NCBI GenBank assembly: GCA_003452935.1
Contig: DMMY01000031.1
Location: forward strand, 1-64,000
Source of the DNA: Elusimicrobiota bacterium
Lineage (GTDB): Bacteria > Elusimicrobiota > Elusimicrobia > UBA1565 > UBA9628
Length of the DNA stretch: 64,000 nucleotides
Direction: 5' to 3'
This document shows positions 38,041 to 45,817 of the stretch, piece after piece (the stretch's first letter is position 1; every line of letters begins with the position of its first letter). The translations under genes were made by a program, and so were the position numbers. A model generated the notes under the pieces. It was given only the letters and a program-made list of their open reading frames with translations. It was not told the origin of the DNA and did not search any database.

Positions 38041-38640
38041 ATGACCGCGATGAACAAGATGGATTTGCTGGGACTTTTGCAGGAGCACGGGGCCGTGGTG
38101 AGCGGCCATTTTCAGCTGGCCTCCGGACTGCACAGTCCGGTCTATTTGCAGACGGCCCTTGTCCTGCAGTATCCCTACGTGGCGCAGCGCATAGCCAAGG
38201 CCTTGGCCGCCAAATTCATGCAGTCCATCGACGTGGTGATCGCTCCCAACGTGGCTTCCGTGGTCCTGGCTCAGGAGGTGGCGCGCGCCAAGAAGTGCCG
38301 GGCGATTTTCACCGAGCGCATGAGCGGCATGATGGCTTTGCGCCGCGACTTTCGCATAGAGCGGGGCGAGCGGGCCCTGATCGTGGAGGATGTGATCACC
38401 ACCGGGCGTTTGACGGCGGAGATCGTGTTTCTGGCGCAGGCCTATGGCGCCAAGGTCGTCGGCGTGGGCGCCGTGGTGGACCGTTCCGTCTCCCGGCTCT
38501 CGCTTTCCATTCCCGTGCGCACCCTTATTTCCTACCCGCTTCAGGTCTTTTCCCCGGACTCCTGTCCCCAATGCAAGGACGGCGTCGCGCTGACCGACGC
38601 GAGCAGGAATCCGGCCATGGGAGCGGCTGAGGGGGAATGA
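38041..38640 (+). CDS. pyrE: Orotate phosphoribosyltransferase
   Basis: A 199-residue enzyme that makes OMP from orotate and PRPP in pyrimidine synthesis. The PRPP loop is ALIVEDVITTGRLTAE. GHFQLASGLHSPVYLQT is the N-terminal substrate loop. A GGGGAGG ribosome site lies ahead of the ATG. A CPQC pair near the C-terminus is seen in some longer PyrE proteins. A double-hairpin element follows the stop. Confidence 0.95.
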   Translation: MTAMNKMDLLGLLQEHGAVVSGHFQLASGLHSPVYLQTALVLQYPYVAQRIAKALAAKFMQSIDVVIAPNVASVVLAQEVARAKKCRAIFTERMSGMMALRRDFRIERGERALIVEDVITTGRLTAEIVFLAQAYGAKVVGVGAVVDRSVSRLSLSIPVRTLISYPLQVFSPDSCPQCKDGVALTDASRNPAMGAAEGE

Positions 38641-38656
38641 GTTCTTTCGAACAACC

Positions 38657-38732
38657 GGCCACCCCCAACGGAGACGCCGCCCCCCTTTTAGGGGGCGGCG
38701 GTGGCGCGCGCCGACGACGGCGCGCGCGGGTT
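38657..38732. repeat. Double-hairpin dispersed repeat, copy 2
   Basis: The same layout as 7046-7122: GGCCACCCC lead, stem A (38675-38684/38691-38700), joining GGTGGCGCG, stem B (38705-38713/38718-38726), then GGGTT. Stem sequences differ from copy 1 while pairing is kept. It fills the gap between pyrE and the next MFS gene and may terminate or attenuate transcription. Confidence 0.7.
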
Positions 38733-38734
38733 AG

Positions 38735-39979
38735 ATGAATCCGGCGCTTCGGGGCCGGTTGTGGACCTTGCTCGGATGTCAATGCGTCCTGACCACGGGG
38801 CTGGCTTTGTCCTATCCCTTTTTCGCCCTATACCTTCACATCGAGCGCGGCCTGCCCATGGGCTTGGTGGGCGCGGCCCTTTTTGGCTTGGGCCTGGCCA
38901 CGGCTTGCGGCCAGGCCCTGGGCGGCGAGCTCTCCGACATCCTCGGCTCCAAGCGCGTCATGGAATTCGCGGTCGGCGCGCGCGGCCTGATGGTGGCGCT
39001 GATGGCTTGGGCCATGGCGCGGGGGGCTCCGGTGATCCTCCTGATCTCATTGCACGTACTCTCGGGTTTCTGCGGCAGCTTCTACGACTCGGCCGTGCGC
39101 TCTTGGATCGCCTCCGCTTACGCAGCCTCGCATCGGCTGGTGGCTTTCGGCAAGCTGCGCGTGGCGCTGAACCTGGGCTGGGCGATCGGGCCCGCGTTGG
39201 GCGGGCTCTTGGCCGGGCGTTCATATCCCGGGCTGTTCGCGATTTCCGCGGCGGCGTGCCTGCTGTGTTTTGTTCTTGTGCGCTGGACCGTCGTTCCCAT
39301 GGAAAAGCTGAGGCCGGAAAGCCGGTTTTCCTGGCGGGAAACCATGAGAGCGGCCGGGGATCGGCAGTTTTTGACTTTTTGCGCCTGGTGCTCGTTGATT
39401 GCCATGGTCATGGCTCAACTCGTGGCCAGCCTTTCGGTTCACGCGGTTGGTTACGTGGGTCTTTCCGAACAACAGGTGGGATTGCTTTTCACGCTTAACG
39501 GCGTCATCGTCGTCTTGATTCAAACCCGGGTTTCCAGGACCTTGCGGCATCTGCGCTTGAGCGTCGTGCTGGCCGCGGGCTGCCTCTTTTATGCCGCGGG
39601 GTACGGCTTCGTGGGTTTTGCCCACGGCTTCATCGCCCTGGCCGCGGCGGTCGCGATCCTGACTTTCGGCGAGGTGGCGGTGTCGCCGGGTCTTTATACC
39701 ATGGCCGCCAACTTGGCGCCGGAAAGATTCAAGGGCCGATATATGGGCTTTCACGGCCTGGCCCAACAGTTGGGAGTGGCCTGCGGACCGTTCCTGGGAG
39801 GATTGGGCCTGCAGCACTTGAGCCCCCGCTGGGCCGCTGCCCCCTGGTTGCTTGTCGCCGGCATGGCCGCGGCCGCCGGTTGGGGTTTTTTGAGCCTGGG
39901 ACGGCGTCTGACGGCGCGGCAAGACGGCTTGCATGAAGAAATACCACTTGAGACGGCTTTGGCGGAGGTTCCCGTATGA
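38735..39979 (+). CDS. Major facilitator superfamily transporter
   Basis: A 414-residue carrier with about 12 hydrophobic segments. The TM2-3 loop GGELSDILGSKRVMEF is the MFS loop signature. It resembles drug-efflux MFS proteins by length, but no substrate can be given. The ATG lies 2 bp after the double-hairpin element, so its translation or transcription may depend on that structure. The stop overlaps purB (ATGA). Confidence 0.82.
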   Translation: MNPALRGRLWTLLGCQCVLTTGLALSYPFFALYLHIERGLPMGLVGAALFGLGLATACGQALGGELSDILGSKRVMEFAVGARGLMVALMAWAMARGAPVILLISLHVLSGFCGSFYDSAVRSWIASAYAASHRLVAFGKLRVALNLGWAIGPALGGLLAGRSYPGLFAISAAACLLCFVLVRWTVVPMEKLRPESRFSWRETMRAAGDRQFLTFCAWCSLIAMVMAQLVASLSVHAVGYVGLSEQQVGLLFTLNGVIVVLIQTRVSRTLRHLRLSVVLAAGCLFYAAGYGFVGFAHGFIALAAAVAILTFGEVAVSPGLYTMAANLAPERFKGRYMGFHGLAQQLGVACGPFLGGLGLQHLSPRWAAAPWLLVAGMAAAAGWGFLSLGRRLTARQDGLHEEIPLETALAEVPV

Positions 39980-41286
39980 TCGAGAGATATTCGCGCGAGG
40001 CCATGTCCCGTGTCTGGTCGGATGAGAATCGCCTCCGGACCATGTTGCGGGTGGAGGAGGCCTTCCTGGAGGTCCTGGCCCGAGTCAAGGGCATTCCCGC
40101 CTCCGAGCTCAAGGCATTCAAGACGGCGGCTCATCAAGGCCTGCAGGAGAGGGTCAAGGCCGGCGAGGCCAAGTCCGGCCATGAGATCATCGCGCTGCTT
40201 TCCGCGGTCAGCGCTCTCATCAAGGATAGGGCTCCGGCTTTGAACCGCTATCTGCATTACGGCCTGACCTCGTCGGACGTCCTGGACACGGCTTTAGCCC
40301 TGCAACTGCGCGAATCGGCCGACCTGCTCATGAGCGATTGGGACGAGGTCTGCGGCCGGTTGCGCACGCTTGCGCGCAAGCACAAATCGACATGGATGGC
40401 GGGCCGTACCCATGGAGTGCACGCCGAACCCGTGACCTTCGGAGTCAAGCTGGCGGGCTGGCACGCCGAGGCCTTGCGCAACATGGAGCGCCTGAGCCGC
40501 GCCCGCGAAGAGATTTCATTTGGGAAGCTGTCCGGCGCCGTGGGATGCTTCACCCAGGTGGGGCCCGAGTACGAGGCGGGGGTGTTGAATAAGTTGGGCC
40601 TTAAGCCCGAGCCCGTGGCCACGCAGGTCGTGCCGCGGGACCGGCACGCCCAGTATTTCCACGCTCTGGTGCTCTCGGCCGCGGCCGTGGAACGTTTCGC
40701 CCTGGAGATTCGGCATTTGCAGAGGACCGAGGTCCTGGAGGCCGAGGAGCCCTTCGGCGAGGGCCAGAAGGGTTCCTCAGCCATGCCGCATAAGCGTAAT
40801 CCCATTCTCTGCGAGAACCTTTGCGGCCTGTCCCGGCTCATCCGGTCCTACGAGTCGGCCGTGGTCGAGAATATCGTGCTTTGGCATGAGCGCGATATCA
40901 GCCATTCGTCGGTGGAGCGCGTGGTTTTCCCGGACGCGCATATCGCTCTGGATTTCATGCTGGGGCGGTTCAAGAAGGTGTTGGACGGGCTCCAGGTCTA
41001 TCCCGAGCGGATGAAGGAGAATCTGGACCGCTCCCTGGGATTGGTCTTTTCCCAAAAAGTCCTCCTGCGGCTCGTGGACGCGGGACTTACTCGCGAGCAA
41101 GCCTACGAGCTCGTGCAGCGCAACGCCATGAAAACGTGGAGGACGCGGGAAGCCTTCGTGAAGGTGCTGGAAAGCGACCCGGCCGTCATGAAGCAGCTTT
41201 CCAAGAAGGATCTGGCGGCCTGTTTCGATTTGGAAACGTATAGCGAGGCGATCAGCGAGCTTTTAAGCCGGGGGGGCGTGGCCTAG
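39976..41286 (+). CDS. purB: Adenylosuccinate lyase
   Basis: A 436-residue enzyme for two steps of purine synthesis. The fumarase/aspartase-superfamily signature GSSAMPHKRNPI is present, as are TSSDVLDTA and GRTHGVHAEP with its histidine. Length is normal. The ATG overlaps the MFS stop (ATGA). Confidence 0.97.
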   Translation: MIERYSREAMSRVWSDENRLRTMLRVEEAFLEVLARVKGIPASELKAFKTAAHQGLQERVKAGEAKSGHEIIALLSAVSALIKDRAPALNRYLHYGLTSSDVLDTALALQLRESADLLMSDWDEVCGRLRTLARKHKSTWMAGRTHGVHAEPVTFGVKLAGWHAEALRNMERLSRAREEISFGKLSGAVGCFTQVGPEYEAGVLNKLGLKPEPVATQVVPRDRHAQYFHALVLSAAAVERFALEIRHLQRTEVLEAEEPFGEGQKGSSAMPHKRNPILCENLCGLSRLIRSYESAVVENIVLWHERDISHSSVERVVFPDAHIALDFMLGRFKKVLDGLQVYPERMKENLDRSLGLVFSQKVLLRLVDAGLTREQAYELVQRNAMKTWRTREAFVKVLESDPAVMKQLSKKDLAACFDLETYSEAISELLSRGGVA

Positions 41287-41322
41287 CGCCTTATCCCGAA
41301 TATCGGCCAGGAGACCAAATAT

Positions 41323-42519
41323 ATGCCGGCAACTGAAACAATCGCGGCCGTGCGCCTTAAGCCGGGCCAGGAGGACAGGCTCCGGGCCGGGCATCTGTGG
41401 ATTTTCTCCAACGAGATCGGCAAGATCGAGGGGAGCGTCGAGCCGGGCTGCCTGGCGCAGGTCTTCACGGCCGGGGGGCAGAGCCTGGGCATCGCCTTCT
41501 ACCATCCCAACAGCCTCATCGCCTGCCGCATGCTCTCATCGCAAGTCGAGCCCATCGACGCCGGCTTTTTCCGCAAGCGGCTGGCCGCGGCCCTGGCTTA
41601 CCGGCAGAGGATGTGCCCCGGGGAGACCTCCTACCGGCTCTGCTTCGGCGAGTCCGACGGACTGCCCGGCTTGGTGGCGGATCGCTACGGCGACGTCGTG
41701 GTCCTGCAGATCTTCGCGGCCGGCATGGAGGCGCGCCTGCCTCTCATCGAGGGCGCGCTCAAGGAGCTTCTCGAGCCGCGCGGCGTCTTCCTTAAGAATG
41801 ATCACCGCCAGCGCCAGCTCGAGGGGCTGCCCGGCGAATGCAGGCTTCTGTCCGGGGCCGTGCCCGAGCGCGTGGCCATCAGCGAGGGTGGGTTGAGTTT
41901 CTTGGTGCCTATCGGCGAGGGTCAAAAGACCGGGCACTACTTCGACCAGCGCGAGAATCGGGCTTTTTTGAGGCCTTTCCTGGCGGGGCGGACCGTCCTG
42001 GACCTTTACTGTTACACCGGCGCTTTCGCGGTCAATGCGGCCAAGTCCGGAGCTAAGTCGGTCCTGGCCATCGATAGTTCCCAGGCGGCCATCGATCTGG
42101 TCCGGGAGAACGCCAAGCTCAACGGCGTCGGCGACATCGTCAATTGCGACGAGGCGGACGCCGAAACGGTCCTGCAAAGCTTCGCCGCGGGCAGCCAGCC
42201 TTTCCGGCCGGATGTGATCCTGCTCGACCCTCCGAGCTTCGTGCCTTCCAAGAAGCATCTGCTCAAGGCCTTGCGCACTTACTCCAAGCTCAACAGCCTG
42301 GCCCTGCGGGCCCTGGCGCCGGGAGGGCTGTTGGCCGCCTCCACCTGCTCCCATCACGTGGGGCGGGAGCAGTTCCTCGACATGCTGCGCCATGCCCAGG
42401 GCAAGGCGCAGAAGTCCGCGCGGCTGGTGGCCTTGCGCGGCCAAGCGGCGGATCATCCCGTGCTCCTGGCCATGCCCGAGACCGAATACCTGCACTTCGC
42501 GCTGCTCGAGGTCCTTTGA
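41323..42519 (+). CDS. rlmI: RlmI-like 23S rRNA m5C methyltransferase
   Basis: A 398-residue protein with an N-terminal PUA domain (about 1-80, VRLKPGQEDRLRAGHLWIFSNEIGKIEG) and a class I methyltransferase domain. Signature blocks are GQKTGHYFDQRENR, VLDLYCYTGAFAVNAAKSGAKSV and LLDPPSFVPSKK. RlmI methylates C1962 of 23S rRNA in E. coli; length and order match. Close relatives such as RlmK/L or YccW-like proteins are the main alternative. The start follows AGGAGACC. Confidence 0.9.
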   Translation: MPATETIAAVRLKPGQEDRLRAGHLWIFSNEIGKIEGSVEPGCLAQVFTAGGQSLGIAFYHPNSLIACRMLSSQVEPIDAGFFRKRLAAALAYRQRMCPGETSYRLCFGESDGLPGLVADRYGDVVVLQIFAAGMEARLPLIEGALKELLEPRGVFLKNDHRQRQLEGLPGECRLLSGAVPERVAISEGGLSFLVPIGEGQKTGHYFDQRENRAFLRPFLAGRTVLDLYCYTGAFAVNAAKSGAKSVLAIDSSQAAIDLVRENAKLNGVGDIVNCDEADAETVLQSFAAGSQPFRPDVILLDPPSFVPSKKHLLKALRTYSKLNSLALRALAPGGLLAASTCSHHVGREQFLDMLRHAQGKAQKSARLVALRGQAADHPVLLAMPETEYLHFALLEVL

Positions 42520-42686
42520 TGTTATCAAGCCGCGGGGGGGAAGGGGATGCCGCCGCCATGGAGACCATCGGCGCCTCGCTGGCCCGGCACGGCCGGCGCA
42601 TCGAGCTCATCAGAAAAAAATCCTCCGCTTCCATCGCGGGCAGGAAGCGGAGTCCGAGTCGAGACGTCCGGCCGCTAGGGCTCTAG
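42519..42686 (+). CDS. Possible small protein, uncertain
   Basis: A 55-codon frame whose ATG overlaps the stop of the rlmI-like gene (TGATG), which favours coupled translation. The product is basic and rich in Ser, Arg and Gly, with no recognised family. An internal ATG at 42558 could be the real start. The stop lies in the hairpin at 42671-42690. Composition is weak evidence, so it may be non-coding. Confidence 0.3.
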   Translation: MLSSRGGEGDAAAMETIGASLARHGRRIELIRKKSSASIAGRKRSPSRDVRPLGL

Positions 42687-42690
42687 CGGC
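42671..42690. terminator. Bidirectional stem-loop at convergent gene ends
   Basis: An 8-base perfect inverted repeat GCCGCTAG/CTAGCGGC with a 4-base loop. Each arm carries a TAG that is the stop codon of one of the two convergent frames. There is no U-run. Confidence 0.45.
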
Positions 42691-42875
42691 TTGTCCTTGG
42701 AATCGATTCCCAGCTGGGCCGCGAGGCTGGTGAAGTCCATCTTTTGCCGGTCGTACTGCGCCTCGAGTTCCTGCCAGCCGCGGTCGAACTCCATGGGCAT
42801 GTTCTCGGCCGTCTTCCCGTTGCGGGGGCCTTTCGCGCGCTTGGTTGTCTTCTTTTTTGCCGTTGTCTTCTTCAT
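42675..42875 (-). CDS. Small Lys-rich protein, function unknown
   Basis: A 66-residue protein beginning MKKTTAKKKTTKRAK, with a very basic N-terminal 25 residues and a helical acidic C-terminal part (DRGWQELEAQYDRQKMDFTSL). A GAGG ribosome site is 5 bases before the ATG, and a strong promoter (42891-42919) starts transcription only about 9 bases upstream. The basic arm suggests nucleic-acid or ribosome binding. The longer frame to 42905 starts inside the -10 box, so I reject it. Confidence 0.68.
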   Translation of the reverse strand: MKKTTAKKKTTKRAKGPRNGKTAENMPMEFDRGWQELEAQYDRQKMDFTSLAAQLGIDSKDKPLEP

Positions 42876-42890
42876 GTCGACCTCGCCCAA

Positions 42891-42919
42891 AGTATAGACC
42901 CCCAATCTGATTTCGTCAA
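42891..42919 (-). promoter_or_regulatory. Strong sigma70-type promoter
   Basis: On the minus strand: TTGACG (42919-42914), 17 bases, TATACT (42896-42891). It serves the small basic protein ending at 42675. Confidence 0.65.
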
Positions 42920-42941
42920 TAGTTTTTTTGGTTAGGCGTCG

Positions 42942-44288
42942 TCACAGGCAGGCGTAGCGCAGGAGGAAGAGAACCGCCAAGGCCCAAAGCAGCGGCGGCG
43001 TCTGCTTGCCGCGGCCGGCGCAGAATTTGAGCAGGGGATAGGAGATGAAGCCCGCGGCGATTCCGTCGGCGATATTGAAGGTGAAAGGGATCACGGCCAT
43101 GGTCAGGAAAGCGGGCAGGCCCTCGGTCGCGTCGTCCCAGTCGATATGACGCGCGGTCGCCGCCATCAGCGAGCCCACGAGGATCAGGGCCGGAGCCGTG
43201 ACCGGATGGATGAGCGCTCCCGAGCCGAGGGCCACGCTGCCGCCGATGGACTGCACCAGCGGCGAGAAGAAGAGGCTGAGCAGGAACAGCAAGCCCGTCG
43301 TGACCGCGGTCAAGCCGGTGCGGCCGCCTTGGGCGACGCCGGTGGCGCTCTCGATGTAGCTGGAGACCGTCGAGGTGCCGAGGCAGGCGCCCGCCGTGGT
43401 CGCGACCGCGTCGCAGAGAAGCGCTCGAGACGCCCTCGGCAGTTTGCCGTCCTTCATGAGTCCCGCCTGCACGCCGACTCCCACCAGGGTTCCCAGGGTG
43501 TCGAAGAGGGTCATGAAGAGGAAGATGAGCACGATGGAGAAATTGTTCCAGGTGAGAAGGCCTCCGAGGTCCAGCCGGAACAAAGTCGGGGCAAGCGATG
43601 GCGGAGCGCTGAAGACCCCGGTTAGCCGGATCAGTCCCAAAGCCGCTCCCAGGGCGCTTGTGGCCAGCATTCCGATGAGGATGGCGCCGCGCGTCTTGCG
43701 GGCCATGAGGCCGGCGGTCACGGCGAGGCCGAACAGGGCCAGCAGGACCGGTTTGGAGGTCACGGGACCGAGCGCGACCAGGGTGGGGGCATTGGCCACG
43801 ACCACTCCCGCCTCCTTGAGCCCGATAAGCGCCACGAAAAGCCCGATGCCCGAGGCGATGCCGAATTTGAGGGCCTGGGGCACCGAGTTGATGAGAATCT
43901 CCCGCAGACGCGTCAGGGTGAGCGCGAGAAAGACGCAGCCCGAGACAAAGACTAGGGCCAGGGCCTTGGGCCAGGCCACGCCCATGCCCGATACCACGAC
44001 GTAGGCGAAGAAAAAGTTCTCGCCCATCAAGGGAGCTTGCGCGATGGGATAGTTGGCCCACAGCCCCATGAGAATGCAGCCTAGGGCGCTGGAGATGCAG
44101 GTGGCGGTGAAGACGGCTCCAGGATCCATCCCCGCCGAGGCCAGGACCTGGGGCTGGACGAATATGATGTAAGCCATGGTCAGAAACGTTGTCAAGCCGG
44201 CCGCGAGCTCCGTGCGCGCGTCGGTCTTGCGGCCGCTGAGATCAAAGACGCGGTCCAGCATCGAGGCAAGGGGCGTGTGGGCGGGCAT
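42942..44288 (-). CDS. Purine (adenine/guanine/hypoxanthine) permease, AzgA-like NCS2 family
   Basis: A 448-residue carrier with about 12-14 hydrophobic segments. Signature blocks TTFLTMAYIIFVQPQVLASAGMDPGAV, QAPLMGENFFFAYVV, TLFDTLGTLVGVG and SSYIESATGVAQGGRTGLTAV are those of the AzgA/PbuG/GhxP branch of NCS2, which imports purine bases by proton symport. It would feed salvage; purB lies nearby. The ATG at 44288 follows a TATGAT box by about 24 bases. It is divergent from the subtilase gene. Confidence 0.93.
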   Translation of the reverse strand: MPAHTPLASMLDRVFDLSGRKTDARTELAAGLTTFLTMAYIIFVQPQVLASAGMDPGAVFTATCISSALGCILMGLWANYPIAQAPLMGENFFFAYVVVSGMGVAWPKALALVFVSGCVFLALTLTRLREILINSVPQALKFGIASGIGLFVALIGLKEAGVVVANAPTLVALGPVTSKPVLLALFGLAVTAGLMARKTRGAILIGMLATSALGAALGLIRLTGVFSAPPSLAPTLFRLDLGGLLTWNNFSIVLIFLFMTLFDTLGTLVGVGVQAGLMKDGKLPRASRALLCDAVATTAGACLGTSTVSSYIESATGVAQGGRTGLTAVTTGLLFLLSLFFSPLVQSIGGSVALGSGALIHPVTAPALILVGSLMAATARHIDWDDATEGLPAFLTMAVIPFTFNIADGIAAGFISYPLLKFCAGRGKQTPPLLWALAVLFLLRYACL

Positions 44289-44341
44289 GGACGTTTTTTT
44301 GACAGAGCTATCATAGCATACGTTTTGAAGGCGCGCTGAGC

Positions 44342-44379
44342 GGGCCGAAGGGCCTAGTCATGGCTAGGCCTAAAGGCCC
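44342..44379. other. GGCC-rich stem-loop between divergent promoters
   Basis: GGCCTAG/CTAGGCC (44351-44357/44364-44370) pairs around a 6-base loop, and GGGCC/GGCCC (44342-44346/44375-44379) closes an outer stem. It sits 11 bases upstream of the TATAAT of the subtilase gene, so it could be a protein-binding site. Confidence 0.5.
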
Positions 44380-44386
44380 AATATCG

Positions 44387-44395
44387 TGCTATAAT
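44387..44395 (+). promoter_or_regulatory. Extended -10 promoter for subtilase 1
   Basis: TGCTATAAT is a perfect extended -10 box. Transcription should begin near 44402, which leaves room for the AAGGAGG site at 44413-44419 and the ATG at 44425. Confidence 0.6.
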
Positions 44396-44424
44396 CTGCG
44401 GACGTTATGAAAAAGGAGGCCGTC

Positions 44425-45648
44425 ATGAGAATGATCTTGGCTTTTTTGCTGGCTCTTTCAGCCGCGCCCGTCGTCTGGGCCGGCGGCTCCGGAGCGCGGC
44501 GCTACGTCATAGGCTTTCGCCCGGGGGCGGATGATGCGGCGCGTGTTCAGGCGGTTAAGGCCCTGGGCGCGAGCCAGGTGGACAGTCTTGATGAGCTGGG
44601 CGTGGTTGTGGTGAAAGTCCCCGCCGGAAAATTCACGAGAAAGGAATTCAAAGCCATGGCCTTGGCGCAGCGTCCGATCGCATTTGTGGAGGAGGACGTC
44701 GTCAGGAATTGGCTTCTCGGGGAAACTCCCTCTTTTCAAGCCGCGCCGCTGCCGTCCTGGTCGTCTATAAAGGAACAGATCCCGGCTTTCAAGCGTTTCC
44801 CGTGGGAAGTGCCCTCTCTTCCTCCCGGCGTGCTGCGCGACGAGCTGCCTTGGGGCGTGCGGCGCGTCAACGCCGCCGCCGCGTGGACCAAGACCATGGG
44901 CGAGGGCGTGCGCGTGGCCGTGGTCGACACCGGCATCGATTTTAACCATCCGGATCTGAAGGATAATTACGCGGGCTGCTATAACGCCGTCGAGTCAGGC
45001 AAGTCCTGCATGGATGACAACGGCCATGGCACGCATGTTTCCGGCACCATCGCGGGGGCTTTGGACGGCAAGGGCGTCGTCGGGGTCGCGCCTAGGGTCA
45101 AGCTCTTTTCGGTCAAGGTTCTTGACGCCAAGGGCTCGGGCGGGCTTGTGTCCATCGTCAAGGGCATCGTCTGGTGCGGCCAGAACCATATACAGGTCGC
45201 CAATATGAGCCTGGGCGCGCCCATCGGCACGATCTTCATGCGCCTGGCGGTCAGGTACGCGCGCGCTAGGGGCGTCGTGATCGTGGCGGCGGCGGGCAAT
45301 AATGGCGGTTTCGTCGCGTCTCCCGCGGCGTATCCGGACGCCATCGCGGTGTCGGCCAGCGACTCCCAGGACAGGATCGCGAAGTTTTCCAGCCGCGGCC
45401 GGCGCGTCGCGTTCATAGCTCCCGGTTTTGATATCAAGTCCTGTCTTCCCGGGGGCCAATACGGCAGCCACAGCGGAACTTCCATGGCCGCTCCCCACGT
45501 GACGGGCCTGGCCGCATTGGCCGTGTCGCGCGGGGCCCGCGGCCTCGATGGGGTCCTGGAGGTTCTCGGGCGATCGGCCAGATCGATCGGGCTTAAACCC
45601 GAGGAGCAGGGCGCAGGCATGGTCGACGCGGCCTTGATCGTCCGTTAA
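44425..45648 (+). CDS. Secreted subtilisin-like serine protease (S8), copy 1
   Basis: A 407-residue protease. The start at 44425 is chosen because AAGGAGG lies 5 bases before it; the ATG at 44407 has none. Signal peptide about 1-19 (ending VWA). Residues about 22-92 look like an I9 inhibitor/propeptide (RRYVIGFRPGADDAARVQAV). The catalytic domain has Asp168 (VVDTGID), His201 (NGHGTHVSG) and Ser353 (GTSMAAPHV), and an oxyanion Asn in AAAGNNGG. It is a paralogue of the next gene. The pair stands just upstream of the giant AAA gene on the same strand. Substrate unknown. Confidence 0.93.
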   Translation: MRMILAFLLALSAAPVVWAGGSGARRYVIGFRPGADDAARVQAVKALGASQVDSLDELGVVVVKVPAGKFTRKEFKAMALAQRPIAFVEEDVVRNWLLGETPSFQAAPLPSWSSIKEQIPAFKRFPWEVPSLPPGVLRDELPWGVRRVNAAAAWTKTMGEGVRVAVVDTGIDFNHPDLKDNYAGCYNAVESGKSCMDDNGHGTHVSGTIAGALDGKGVVGVAPRVKLFSVKVLDAKGSGGLVSIVKGIVWCGQNHIQVANMSLGAPIGTIFMRLAVRYARARGVVIVAAAGNNGGFVASPAAYPDAIAVSASDSQDRIAKFSSRGRRVAFIAPGFDIKSCLPGGQYGSHSGTSMAAPHVTGLAALAVSRGARGLDGVLEVLGRSARSIGLKPEEQGAGMVDAALIVR

Positions 45649-45672
45649 TCTTAATTATTCGCTCGTCGGAAT

Positions 45673-45713
45673 CTGGGCCCTAAGACCTTTGTCGAATAGG
45701 TCTTAGGGCCCAG
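45673..45713 (+). terminator. Long stem-loop after subtilase 1
   Basis: Perfect 16-base arms (45673-45688 and 45698-45713) around a 9-base loop. There is no U-run, so termination would be weak or it serves another role. A related sequence, TATAGGTCCTAAGACCC, follows at about 45719-45735. Confidence 0.5.
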
Positions 45714-45817
45714 TTCATTATAGGTCCTAAGACCCAGGTCGGTTTTGGGCCATTTGGCCAAACTGGATAAGGAAGCGGCAGCGGTCCAGGCCGCGAAGCA
45801 TCCAGGGGGACAGCAAA

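Noticed and set aside
37105..38571. Minus-strand 488-codon frame opposite the AsmA-like and pyrE genes
   Set aside because: It spans two well-supported genes on the other strand and has shadow composition.
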